Of a stretch of 64,000 bases of DNA, positions 55,908-63,804 are shown one piece after another. Source of the DNA: Alteromonas mediterranea DE. Lineage in GTDB: Bacteria > Pseudomonadota > Gammaproteobacteria > Enterobacterales > Alteromonadaceae. The notes under the pieces are model-generated. The model searched no databases, was not told the origin of the DNA, and was given only the letters and a program-made list of their open reading frames with translations. The stretch lies in NCBI RefSeq assembly GCF_000020585.3, contig NC_011138.3, forward strand, positions 2,151,136 to 2,215,135, given 5' to 3'. The translations under genes were made by a program, and so were the position numbers. Position 1 is the stretch's first letter. Every line of letters begins with the position of its first letter.

Positions 55908-56051
55908 TTAGCTGTCCGACTGACTTTGTTTGTTAGCCTCGAATTGCTTCAATGCCTCCGCTGCAGGCCTGAAGTAGGCGTTTATATTAGATTGCAATTG
56001 GTAACCACTAATCTTCCCCTCAAATAACTGCCTATTTTCTTTTAAACGGAG
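55908..56051 (-). pseudogene. Possible C-terminal gene remnant behind the thioesterase
   Basis: Directly after the thioesterase TGA (56052-56054), the same minus-strand frame stays open for 47 codons to a TAA at 55908-55910. It reads like protein: LRLKENRQLFEGKISGYQ, then NAYFRPAAEALKQFEANKQ. There is no start codon. It may be the tail of a lost gene, or an extension lost by a stop. The family is not recognised. Confidence 0.3.
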
Positions 56052-56507
56052 TCAAGCTTTCAGAGAGTTAATTGTTTTAATATTCTCACTTCGTTTCGAT
56101 GTATAGGGCGGTATAGAGTATGTACCCACAACATGTGCTACTAAATCACTCACCCCCTCAGAGTACAGAGAAACCTCCCCAACCACGAGAGTACGGCCGA
56201 CTTTTATCAGAGAACATTCCGCAATGATTCGCTCATTTGCCGATGGCTTACGTAAGAAGTTGATGTTAAGGCTAGTTGTTACTGCCAATGGCACGATGCC
56301 AATTTTACCAAGTATCGCCACATAAAGTGCCACATCAGCCAGACTCATTAAAACAGGCCCCGAAACCGTTCCGCCAGGACGTAATTCATCCTGACCTACA
56401 TGATGAGATACAGTCGCTCTACCGTTGCTCACTGCTTCCACAACGCATTTGCTTTGTGGAAACTCCGATTTCATGAAAGCGATAACTTCTTCTTTTGTAG
56501 CTGTCAT
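56052..56507 (-). CDS. PaaI-type hotdog thioesterase
   Basis: A 151-residue hotdog-fold protein. The segment LRPGGTVSGPVLMSLADVALYVAIL carries the family's catalytic Asp/Gly turn, and LNINFLRKPSANERIIAECSL is the second strand pair. Family members hydrolyse acyl-CoA or aryl-CoA thioesters, often phenylacetyl-CoA derivatives. Substrate not inferable. It has a well-placed start (ATG 56507) with AAGGAG 6 bases upstream. The gene is divided from the broken GNAT gene by 27 bp; both are on the minus strand. Confidence 0.85.
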   Translation of the reverse strand: MTATKEEVIAFMKSEFPQSKCVVEAVSNGRATVSHHVGQDELRPGGTVSGPVLMSLADVALYVAILGKIGIVPLAVTTSLNINFLRKPSANERIIAECSLIKVGRTLVVGEVSLYSEGVSDLVAHVVGTYSIPPYTSKRSENIKTINSLKA

Positions 56508-56534
56508 TGAGACTCCTTAAATATTTATTCACGT

Positions 56535-56946
56535 TTATAGGCACCTGGTGAAGCGTTGCTCCAAGACTTCTATACCCCGTTGTAAGCCTAGTTTCTCTTC
56601 CACCAGTGCAAAGCCCTGACTTTCGTAAAGATATCGAGCTGCATTAAACCCTGAGAAAGTCCATGAGTTGATTTGGACGAAACCCTGAGCATCGGCAAAA
56701 GCTAATGCAGAATTGAGAAGCTGTTTACCTAGTCCGAAACCTCTTAAAGAGTCGTCCACAATGAACCATCAATGGCAACAGATGGATTTTATCGTCCCGT
56801 TTGATCGTCCAAATCTCATTGCTTGGGTTATCTAGCCTTCCAATAAATTCCGCCATGTTACTCGCCACTGAAAATGCAAATTCCCGACCAAAATCAGCCA
56901 CTGTAGCGTAATAATGGGCATGCATCTCCCTAACACGTGCAATCAA
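56535..56946 (-). pseudogene. GNAT acetyltransferase, frameshifted
   Basis: Two overlapping minus-strand frames are pieces of one GNAT protein. The first (56946 to about 56770) holds VREMHAHYYATVADFGREFAFSVASNM and EIWTIKRDDKI; the second (56759-56535) holds the acetyl-CoA loop DDSLRGFGLGKQLLNSALAFA. Between them, where relatives read GSIAIDG...LRWFIVDD, the DNA keeps bits in shifted frames, showing at least one small deletion. The N-terminus abuts the end of the IS5-type element, so insertion likely removed its start. Many relatives are fused to a MarR domain, which is absent here. Confidence 0.75.
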
Positions 56947-56966
56947 CCGGCTTTGTTGCGGAATTC

Positions 56967-56976
56967 AACTTGAGAG
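56967..56976 (+). repeat. Target-site duplication of ISAs1 element, left copy
   Basis: AACTTGAGAG directly before the left inverted repeat, identical to 58182-58191. A 10-bp duplication fits the ISAs1 family. Confidence 0.9.
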
Positions 56977-58181
56977 CAGGGCAAAATCATACTTGAATGA
57001 AATTTAAGCAAACAAGAGTTTTTCTCTGACTTCATCAGACCACGCCGCCTGCTTTAGCTTACCTTTCATACTGTCTTTAATAGGACTCAAGCGTGCTAAA
57101 TTCATTGCAAAGCGGCGGAAGGTTGCCATATTTTCGGGCGCATCGCCGCGTCTGATGCGGGAGTCGTCCTCTCGATACGTCATATCCAGTACCCAATGTG
57201 ATGCATTTTCTATCGACCAATGGCTGCGAATGGCTTTTGCAATTTGAGGTAAGTTAACCTCCAAGGAACTGATGTAATAAGCGGTCTCACTCGTTTCCTT
57301 ATCTTTAAGGTAGCGTTTTCGGGTGACTTCAATGACCGGCTTAATATTCGTCCAGCCTTGGCTTTGCGTCAACCAAGGCGTAATGGGTAGCTGAACGTAG
57401 GTACGCTCCTCGATGCGTCCATGACCATCATTGGTTAAGGTTAAACTGTTTGTTTTGATATCTTGTGGGGTATCACGCCGTGTCTTGTGGAAGTAAGCCG
57501 CTATTTCCGTTGCAAGTTTACCTTGGTTATTCTTGACTTGCAGAACATAGTCGCCTCCTTTTGCATTAATGGCTTTAGCGACCTTCTTCAGGCAATGCAT
57601 GGCATCGGCAGTGACAATACTGCCTTTTAACTCCAGTAATTCAATCAATTCCAGTACCGTCGACACTTCATTTTTCTTACCCTTCGATTTACATTGTGCG
57701 AGGACTAAACCTTGTTCCACCGCGTAGGCCGACACGCTGTGAAGGGCGGTTTTCCTATCACCATCGAATGAATGGCGAAGCGTTTTACCATCAAACGCAA
57801 TCACGGGCTGCCCTTGGTCTTCACGGATTTCATTCACCCAGCTAATGAAGCTCGTTAGCAAGGCGTTGGGCTCTAGCGAGCTGATAATACGGGCAATAGT
57901 ATCGTCGACGGGTACACCCTCTTTAAAGGCCCTGAACTTACGCAACCAATCCAGTTTGCTGTCCCCAAATTGCTTAATGTCTTTCCATCCTTCAGCACCA
58001 GAAAGAATGGCCACCACGGTGAGAAAAATCACATCAAGTAGGTCATGCTTCTTATTGATATGAGAGCGTTTATCTTCAAGTGACTCAAAATGGGTAATAA
58101 ATGACATCTGTGCTAGCCTAAAAAGCTAGATTTGATCACAGATGCGCTAGTTAACGCAAGTTAGAGTATGATCTTGCCCTG
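56977..58181 (-). mobile_element. ISAs1-family insertion sequence, complete
   Basis: A 1205-bp element with inverted repeats CAGGGCAAAATCATACT (56977-56993) and the complement of AGTATGATCTTGCCCTG (58165-58181), matching at 16 of 17 bases. It encodes one full transposase and is flanked by perfect 10-bp target duplications, so it inserted recently. Confidence 0.93.
57004..58107 (-). CDS. ISAs1-family transposase
   Basis: A 367-residue DDE transposase, apparently complete. The first Asp lies in PVIAFDGKTLRHS, the second in SIVTADAMHC and the Glu in DMTYREDDSRIRRG. The N-terminal DDE_Tnp_1-associated domain starts ITHFESLEDKRS. The frame runs almost end to end in the IS, from ATG 58107. It is the only likely functional transposase here; nothing suggests a frameshift or stop. 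Confidence 0.93.
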   Translation of the reverse strand: MSFITHFESLEDKRSHINKKHDLLDVIFLTVVAILSGAEGWKDIKQFGDSKLDWLRKFRAFKEGVPVDDTIARIISSLEPNALLTSFISWVNEIREDQGQPVIAFDGKTLRHSFDGDRKTALHSVSAYAVEQGLVLAQCKSKGKKNEVSTVLELIELLELKGSIVTADAMHCLKKVAKAINAKGGDYVLQVKNNQGKLATEIAAYFHKTRRDTPQDIKTNSLTLTNDGHGRIEERTYVQLPITPWLTQSQGWTNIKPVIEVTRKRYLKDKETSETAYYISSLEVNLPQIAKAIRSHWSIENASHWVLDMTYREDDSRIRRGDAPENMATFRRFAMNLARLSPIKDSMKGKLKQAAWSDEVREKLLFA

Positions 58182-58191
58182 AACTTGAGAG
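58182..58191 (+). repeat. Target-site duplication of ISAs1 element, right copy
   Basis: AACTTGAGAG directly after the right inverted repeat, identical to 56967-56976. Confidence 0.9.
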
Positions 58192-58226
58192 CGAATACTA
58201 GCAAAATTGTTTGCATTTTAAACGAT

Positions 58227-58685
58227 TTACTGAGTTTCGGGCATACCTATCTCTGTTAGCTTGTTGAGTGCTTTGATTATGGCGTATGTCTCCCCAACTT
58301 GTGCATTGTAATTTCGAAGAGTGAATGAAGCGCCTAGTAGTTGTTTTGCGCGATACTTAGCGGTCTCCGACAATGAACGACTGTGGTAACCATATTTTCG
58401 TTTCCACTTTTTGTTCGAACCATAGAGCTTTTGGCAACCAACCGCCAGATTACGTGGATGACCTTTTTCCCAGAAGGCGACTCCTTCACGTGGAGGGATT
58501 AGAGGTATTGCTTTCTTAACCCTAATCGCCCTGTGGCACTCCCTTGTATCGTAAGCGCCATCTCCCGAAATTTCCTTGATGGATCGGCGTGTTTGTTTGA
58601 GTAAATTTGGGAGTACTTCCGCATCTGTCACGCCTGAAATATTGTACTTGCGCCAGTTTGTGGTTTTGTAGCGAGACTTCGGCAT
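58227..58685 (-). pseudogene. IS5-family transposase with internal deletion
   Basis: A 152-residue frame joining the N-terminus (MPKSRYKTTNWRKYN) directly to the C-terminal half (SGVTDAEVLPNLLKQTRR, GDGAYDTRECH, LIPPREGVAFWEKGHPRN, YGYHSRSLSETAKYR, QVGETYAIIKALNKL). About 150 residues are missing, which would include the first catalytic Asp of the DDE triad; the last Asp/Glu region survives. The deletion keeps the frame, but the protein cannot be an active transposase. Relatives are typically just over 300 residues. Confidence 0.85.
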
Positions 58686-58823
58686 GTAGTCAAAGTCAGT
58701 GAATGAATGTCCCTGATCTGATCGTAAGATTCTGATTTAGTTCATTCGATTTCCGCAACAAAGCCCACGCTAATTATTATCAGGCACTGACTGAGTTGAG
58801 ATACTAGCGGAAGCTACGAACTG

Positions 58824-59831
58824 TTAATCAAGTTCGACCACTATTTTACCAATCTGCTGATTGGACTCCAGATAGTGATGCGCTGCTACTATCTCTTCAA
58901 ATTTAAAGCTTCGATCAATGACAGGCTTGAGTGTTCCTTCGGATAAACCCGAGAGGATAAATTGCTTTGCTCTGCGAAAACGCTCGATGTCTTTTATAAC
59001 TTCAGTAAACACATACCCCCTAACAATCAGACTTTTACGAAGTGCTATTTTTAAGGGAAAAGGAGTTATTTCGGGACTTAATGCTCCGTGTACTATTATT
59101 GTTCCTTCAGGGCTCATTGCTTCAGCAATTTCAGCTATCTGCGGCCCACCGACAGCATCAAATGCGATTTTTAAATTGTTTTCTCCCAAGATACTTCTCA
59201 AGCTATCCAGCAGCGGTTCTTCTTGGGTTGCAATCACATGGGCCGCGCCAGCCTTGAGCACAGCAGCCTTTTTAGCTCCTGTTAGAGTTGTAGCGATAGG
59301 GATACCCCCCCGGGAATTCACAATTTGAATCGCAGCCAATCCAACACTGCTCGATGCGGCGGTTATCAGTACTGCATCGCCTTTTTGCACGTTAGCAATT
59401 TCGACCAAAGCGCCATAAGCTGTCAGGTACTGCATCCAAGCTGCTGCGCCTTCAGCAAAGGTTAGCCCTGCTGGTTTGAGTGCCACATATTCACTTGGTA
59501 CGACAATCTCTTCTGCGTAGCAGCCGTTCTGAGAAAGCCCCATCTGAGGGACAATACAAACCTCGTCCCCAAGGCGTAAATGATTTACCTCTTCCCCGAC
59601 TTCAATGACTATCCCGGATGCTTCATAGCCGATTCGCGAAGGGAAGTCAGCCTTTTCTATATAGCTGCCTCGCCTAAACATGGCATCAGCACGATTGAGC
59701 CCAACAACTTTGACCGCAATACGTACATCAGTGGCCTGCAAACTTGGACTCGCCAGCGAGTCAATAGTTAATACCTCGGGGCCACCTAATTCATGGAAAC
59801 GAACAGTTCGAATTAGTTTTCTTGGGCTCAT
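58824..59831 (-). CDS. Zinc-independent MDR oxidoreductase (quinone oxidoreductase type)
   Basis: A 335-residue medium-chain dehydrogenase. The open frame starts at 59861, but ATG 59831 has GAGGA 5 bases before it. The GroES-like domain carries GLNRADAMFRRGSY and GYEASGIVIEVG; the nucleotide domain has ITAASSSVGLAAIQI. No structural or catalytic zinc cysteines are seen, which puts it with NADPH quinone/enal reductases. Substrate not known. It lies 22 bp after the next MDR gene in a three-gene unit with an SDR. Confidence 0.88.
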   Translation of the reverse strand: MSPRKLIRTVRFHELGGPEVLTIDSLASPSLQATDVRIAVKVVGLNRADAMFRRGSYIEKADFPSRIGYEASGIVIEVGEEVNHLRLGDEVCIVPQMGLSQNGCYAEEIVVPSEYVALKPAGLTFAEGAAAWMQYLTAYGALVEIANVQKGDAVLITAASSSVGLAAIQIVNSRGGIPIATTLTGAKKAAVLKAGAAHVIATQEEPLLDSLRSILGENNLKIAFDAVGGPQIAEIAEAMSPEGTIIVHGALSPEITPFPLKIALRKSLIVRGYVFTEVIKDIERFRRAKQFILSGLSEGTLKPVIDRSFKFEEIVAAHHYLESNQQIGKIVVELD

Positions 59832-59853
59832 ATGCATCCTCAACAATGACTTT

Positions 59854-60861
59854 TTAAGCAATTACATCAATAACGACTTTACCCATGGACCCCAACTCTA
59901 CGGCATTATGTGCATCCATTGCCGTGTCTAGGGAAAAGCGTAACGGATCGAGTAGTGGCTTAATTTGTCCAGCTTCAACAAGAGCCGTAATTTGCCGCAA
60001 AATGTCACCATGATGTTTGCGTCCCTCTCCGCTGAGCTGTGGGTGTAACACAAAAATTCCTGACAATGTTGCAGAACGTATTGACGACGGTGCGAGGTTA
60101 TGTGAGCTGAATGCAGCACAGCTTAAAATATGGCCGTAATGTGCAATGATACCTAATGAGGCATCGAGTGCAGAGCCACCGACAGTGTCGTAAATGATAT
60201 CGAATCCTTTGCCTTGGGTGTATGCGTCCATGTAGTCAGCAGGGCTTGCAATGTGATAATCAATTGGCGTGGCACCAAGGGCCTTGAGCAGTTGTTGTTT
60301 TCCAGTCGATGCAGTGGCATAAACGTCGGCACCTAAAGCTTTAGCAATTTGCACGGCTAAATGCCCAACTCCGCCAGCTCCACCTTGGATAAGGATTTTC
60401 TGGCCCGCTTTAACATTCGCCTTGTCAACCAAACCTTCCCAAGCGGTAAGTGCAACCAGAGGTAAAGCCGCAGCTTCACGCATGGACAAATTTTTCGGTT
60501 TGAAAGCAAGTAACTCAGCATCTACGTTGGCATATTCAGCCAATGAGCCTTGCAATCCTCGCACTCCGCCAGTCAGACCATAAACGGCATCGCCTATTGC
60601 AAAGTCGGTGACGCCATCGCCGACAGCAACAATTTCTCCAGCTAAATCGGTGCCAAGTACTGCGGGCAATTCCGGCATGGCGTAAGGAGCGATACCTTGG
60701 CGGATCTTGTAATCAATAGGATTGACTCCACTTGCAAATATTTTTACTTGCACCTGACCTGCTGATGGAGAGGGTAAGTTAATCAGGGCATCTCGGAATA
60801 CTGTACCCTCTTCATAGCTATCTAATACCAAAGCACGCATTTGTCTGTTTAACGCTGTCAT
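59854..60861 (-). CDS. MDR/quinone oxidoreductase family enzyme
   Basis: A 335-residue medium-chain dehydrogenase, distinct from its neighbour. Start ATG 60861 follows GAGG; the longer frame to 60873 lacks a site. Motifs are SGVNPIDYKIRQG, LGTDLAGEIVAVGDG and the NADPH-binding IQGGAGGVGHLAVQIAK. Like its neighbour it has no zinc ligands. The ending EAGQIKPLLDP and SMGKVVIDV matches zinc-independent ADH-like quinone reductases that act on alkenals or quinones. Substrate unknown. Transcribed with the SDR and the downstream MDR gene. Confidence 0.9.
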   Translation of the reverse strand: MTALNRQMRALVLDSYEEGTVFRDALINLPSPSAGQVQVKIFASGVNPIDYKIRQGIAPYAMPELPAVLGTDLAGEIVAVGDGVTDFAIGDAVYGLTGGVRGLQGSLAEYANVDAELLAFKPKNLSMREAAALPLVALTAWEGLVDKANVKAGQKILIQGGAGGVGHLAVQIAKALGADVYATASTGKQQLLKALGATPIDYHIASPADYMDAYTQGKGFDIIYDTVGGSALDASLGIIAHYGHILSCAAFSSHNLAPSSIRSATLSGIFVLHPQLSGEGRKHHGDILRQITALVEAGQIKPLLDPLRFSLDTAMDAHNAVELGSMGKVVIDVIA

Positions 60862-60935
60862 CAATAACCTCACATACTGAATATTCAGCGGGTGGTTAAA
60901 TCACCCGCTGGTTAATAGATCTTTTATTAAACGAA

Positions 60936-61694
60936 TTAAAATTCTTGAACTGTTGGGCGCAGAACAATCTCGTTAATATCCACATCCGCAGGCTGCTCAA
61001 TTGCGTATGCGATAGCACGAGCTACAGATTCAGATGGAATTTCATTTTGCTGATAAAAATCTTTTACAAAGGCTGCACCCTGAGTATCTGAACTTCCATG
61101 TTTTAATTCAGATTCGACTGCACCTGGTGAAATGATTGTTGAACGAATTTTACCCCCAACTTCATGGCGCAAGCCTTCGGCAATAGCGCGAACAGCGAAT
61201 TTGGTTCCGCTATAAACCGTGCCGCCGGGACTGAATACTTTGATACCCGCTACGGACGAAATATTGATAAAGTGGCCGGATCCCTGTTCCTGAAAGATCG
61301 GAAGCGCTGCGGCTACTCCATACAGCAGACCTTTAACGTTGATGTCAATCATGCGATCCCATTCGTCAACTCGAGTCTCAGCTAACGGTGCAATCGCCAT
61401 TAACCCTGCATTGTTGATAACCACATCAACTTTACCGAAGCGCTCTTGTGCAAGATTTACAAGGGCCTTCACTTCGTCCTGGCTAGTCACATCTGTCGCT
61501 TGAACCGCAACTTCTCCGCCCGCTGCGCGTATGTCAGCAGCAATAGCTTCAAGCTTGTCGATGCGTCGGGCACCTAAAACAACAGATGCGCCAAGGCTGG
61601 CTAAATGTCTTGCCGTGGTCTCGCCTAAACCGCTGCTACCACCAGTGATAACAACGACCTTACCGCTGATGTTATTTGCTAAAACACTGCTCAT
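60936..61694 (-). CDS. Short-chain dehydrogenase (SDR)
   Basis: A 252-residue classical SDR. ATG 61694 has AGGAT 7 bases upstream; the frame to 61739 does not. It has the cofactor motif TGGSSGLGETTA, NNAG in VVINNAGLMAIA, catalytic Ser in ISSVAG and YxxxK in YSGTK. The Arg at the end of strand 2 (GARRID) suggests NADP(H). It heads an SDR-MDR-MDR unit, and a LysR regulator runs divergently, a common arrangement for redox/detoxification operons. Its substrate is unknown. Confidence 0.9.
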   Translation of the reverse strand: MSSVLANNISGKVVVITGGSSGLGETTARHLASLGASVVLGARRIDKLEAIAADIRAAGGEVAVQATDVTSQDEVKALVNLAQERFGKVDVVINNAGLMAIAPLAETRVDEWDRMIDINVKGLLYGVAAALPIFQEQGSGHFINISSVAGIKVFSPGGTVYSGTKFAVRAIAEGLRHEVGGKIRSTIISPGAVESELKHGSSDTQGAAFVKDFYQQNEIPSESVARAIAYAIEQPADVDINEIVLRPTVQEF

Positions 61695-61771
61695 ATTTAA
61701 TATCCTCAAATAAGTTGAATGACGTTGTCTAAATAACAAGCAAAGTATCTCTTACCTTCAAAAACCAATAA

Positions 61772-61810
61772 ATGGAAATGTTTTAATTTCACAATTCCAT
61801 ATTTTGGAAT
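61772..61810. promoter_or_regulatory. Overlapping inverted repeats, putative LysR operator
   Basis: ATTCCA-TATTT-TGGAAT (61794-61810) is a perfect 6-bp inverted repeat, and ATGGAA (61772-61777) with TTCCAT (61795-61800) forms a second one sharing the middle arm. They lie between the divergent SDR and LysR starts, in the place for a LysR-type regulator. Confidence 0.55.
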
Positions 61811-61840
61811 AATATTTATGTATTCATTTCAAACCTGAAT

Positions 61841-62743
61841 ATGACCGTGATGCTTAACAGATTGGAAATGCTCCGGATATTTTGTACTGCTGCTGAGTCT
61901 CGCAGCTTTAAAGAAGCGGCTAACCGTCTGGGAATTTCTCCTCAGGCAGTGACGCGAGCAGTGAAGGAGTTAGAGCGATTGCAAGGGGAGCTTTTATTTC
62001 ATCGAAATACTCGACACATACAAGTGACCCTAGTTGGAGAAAAATTTGCTTTGATAGCAAAAGAACGCCTGCGCGCTGTAGATGAATTGTTTCAAACAAG
62101 CGCCCCTAACTCGGGTAATGAATTACAAGGGCGGGTTCGTATCGCAGCGCCTGTTGGCTTTGGTCATAAGTGCTTAATGCCAGTATTACTGGAACTTTCA
62201 ACAATACATCCTCAACTGGATATAGACCTGACACTCAGTGACGAGCGCGTGGATGTAGTTGACGAAAAAATAGATATTGGGATTCGTATCGGCTTCATGA
62301 GAGATAGTCGATTTATTGCCCGCCAGCTCACCAAAATTAATATGTATGTCGTGGCTTCGCCTGACTTAATAAATAGAGTGGGAAGGCCTGCGTCTATTGA
62401 AGAACTAAACCACTTGCCGGTTACAGGGTTAGTAGATCGCAATACGGGAAAGCTTTGGCCGTGGGTTTTTTCCATGGACAGACAGTGGACGCCATCCATA
62501 ACACGTTTTCGAAGTGCCGACACCGAAGCTGAATTAATGGCTATACAAAATGGACTAGGTTTTGCTCAAATTCCTGACTTTTTGGTCCAAGACTTATTAC
62601 GCCAAGAGAAACTTGTGAGAGTGTTAGAAGAGGTCGAGCCGGTGCCTTGGGATTTATATATTTATCGCCCTCAACGTGGTCCAGTACCACAACGTATTCG
62701 ATTGGTTTTTGATCACTTGGTGTCAAGATTGAGTGTCCGCTAA
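61841..62743 (+). CDS. LysR-family transcriptional regulator
   Basis: A 300-residue regulator with a canonical N-terminal HTH (FKEAANRLGISPQAVTRAVKELER) and a type 2 periplasmic-binding-like effector domain (LQGRVRIAAPVGFGH). The start is ATG 61841, or ATG 61850 two codons later. It belongs to the large group of LysR proteins, close in style to CrgA-like regulators, that control divergent oxidoreductase genes. It probably activates the SDR/MDR unit in response to a small molecule, perhaps an aldehyde or quinone; that is inference. Operator candidates lie directly upstream. Confidence 0.92.
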   Translation: MTVMLNRLEMLRIFCTAAESRSFKEAANRLGISPQAVTRAVKELERLQGELLFHRNTRHIQVTLVGEKFALIAKERLRAVDELFQTSAPNSGNELQGRVRIAAPVGFGHKCLMPVLLELSTIHPQLDIDLTLSDERVDVVDEKIDIGIRIGFMRDSRFIARQLTKINMYVVASPDLINRVGRPASIEELNHLPVTGLVDRNTGKLWPWVFSMDRQWTPSITRFRSADTEAELMAIQNGLGFAQIPDFLVQDLLRQEKLVRVLEEVEPVPWDLYIYRPQRGPVPQRIRLVFDHLVSRLSVR

Positions 62744-62834
62744 TGGCACAATTCCGAAGTTTTTGCTCATTTTATTATTATGCTATTTAAACTGACTGTC
62801 ATACTTTTGGTTCCTACTGAGCAGGAGACAGCTT

Positions 62835-63452
62835 ATGGCAATTCGAATTCATACACCTTGGAATAAAGATCGCATAATTGGGCAGAAGAAACCTCTTCAG
62901 ATATCGCATATATGGGGCATCCGAATTCGATTAGAAATTGAAGGTCGGACGCGTGATCTTGCACTGTTCAATCTTGGTCTAGATAGCAAGCTACGGGGTT
63001 GTGACCTCGTTAAACTAAAAGTTTCAGACGTCGTTTGCGGACGTTCTGCGCTGAGGCGTACAAATGTTGTTCAGCAAAAAACAGATAGCCCCGTCCAATT
63101 TGAGATAACACCAACACAAAACACTGGCGAATCGATTTTGGCTTGGGTGAAGAAAGCAGAACTAAAAGCGTCCGACTACCTTTTTAAATCTCGTATACAC
63201 GGTGCTGAGCACATATCAACTAGACAATATAATCGCATTTTCCACGGATGGATTGACAAACTTGGACTGAATACCTCGCTGTACAGTACCCATTGACTGC
63301 GCAGGACCAAACCCTATTTAATTTACAAGATGACTAAAAACCTTCGAGTAGTTCAACTCTTGCTTGGATACAAGAAATTAGAGAGCACAGTTTGTTACTT
63401 AGGCATCGAAGTTGATGACGTTTTGGAAATATCGGAGTCTATTGAAATCTAG
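62835..63452 (+). pseudogene. Tyrosine-recombinase family integrase with nonsense codon
   Basis: A frame of 205 codons, broken by TGA at 63294-63296. Relatives read ...YGTHSMRRTKATLIY..., and here TH*LRRTKPYLIY, so the stop most likely replaced a Ser codon (TCA to TGA). The upstream part is well kept (ALFNLGLDSKLRGCDLVKLKV, KTDSPVQFEITP, SRIHGAEHISTRQY). After the stop comes LLLGYKKLESTVCYLGIEVDD, where the expected LLLGH histidine is Tyr. Two catalytic defects and a stop show decay. Such genes often lie in mobile regions. Confidence 0.8.
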
Positions 63453-63804
63453 GCTGTACGGGGCTGCTTGTGCAGCCCCTGTGAGCGTGAAGCGGACATT
63501 GGATATAACTTTTTCGCAAGTCCGCTAAAGACAATGAACGGACGTTCGAAGCTTGAGAAATAGGACTAAGGTTATGGTCTACATTAGCCAGCCACGAGTT
63601 GAGCCCACAGTGTTAGTCCTATTGACTTGCGAGTTACCTTTTTACAGGGATTTCCCAAGTTCTTTTTATACTTTGCATTGATTCAACAAACTCGAAACTA
63701 GCCTCCCAAAAATATTTATTTTTTGAAAAGAACCATTGGGTTTGTGGCTCCTTATCATGCGGGATTACAAACTAAAATCTAAGATTGTTTTACCGTCTAC
63801 ATGA
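63453..63804. other. Gene-free border containing hairpin and repeat copy B
   Basis: GGGGCTGC-TTGT-GCAGCCCC (63460-63479) is a perfect 8-bp hairpin with no T tract, next to the 70-nt repeat copy B. Beyond 63553 I see no recognisable gene. Confidence 0.5.
63483..63552 (+). repeat. 70-nt direct repeat, copy B
   Basis: Starts GAGCGTGAAGCGGACATTGG and aligns without gaps to copy A (55821-55890). AGCGGAC (63491-63497) pairs with GTCCGCT (63520-63526). It lies 31 bp after the integrase remnant, at the far end of the accessory region. Confidence 0.7.

Larger units (their letters stand above)
55618..56051. other. Border region before the accessory island
   Basis: No complete gene. It contains the 70-nt repeat copy A (55821-55890) and, on the minus strand, a 48-codon protein-like tail in frame with the thioesterase. 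CTTCAG (55753) and CTGAAG (55784) face each other as a possible weak hairpin. Confidence 0.5.
56949..58765 (-). mobile_element. Internally deleted IS5-family element (IS903-like ends), split by ISAs1
   Basis: The left end GGCTTTGTTGCGGAA (56949-56963) is the exact reverse complement of TTCCGCAACAAAGCC at the right end (58751-58765). The outer bases resemble IS903-group ends. Without the ISAs1 insert and its duplicated 10 bp the element is 602 bp, roughly 450 bp below a usual IS5-family element, matching the deletion in its transposase. I see no clear 9-bp target duplication. Confidence 0.75.

Noticed and set aside
63460..63552. Integron attC site near the integrase remnant
   Set aside because: No clear GTTRRRY/RYYYAAC core pair and the nearby recombinase is not an IntI by motif. 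The repeat has its own hairpin.
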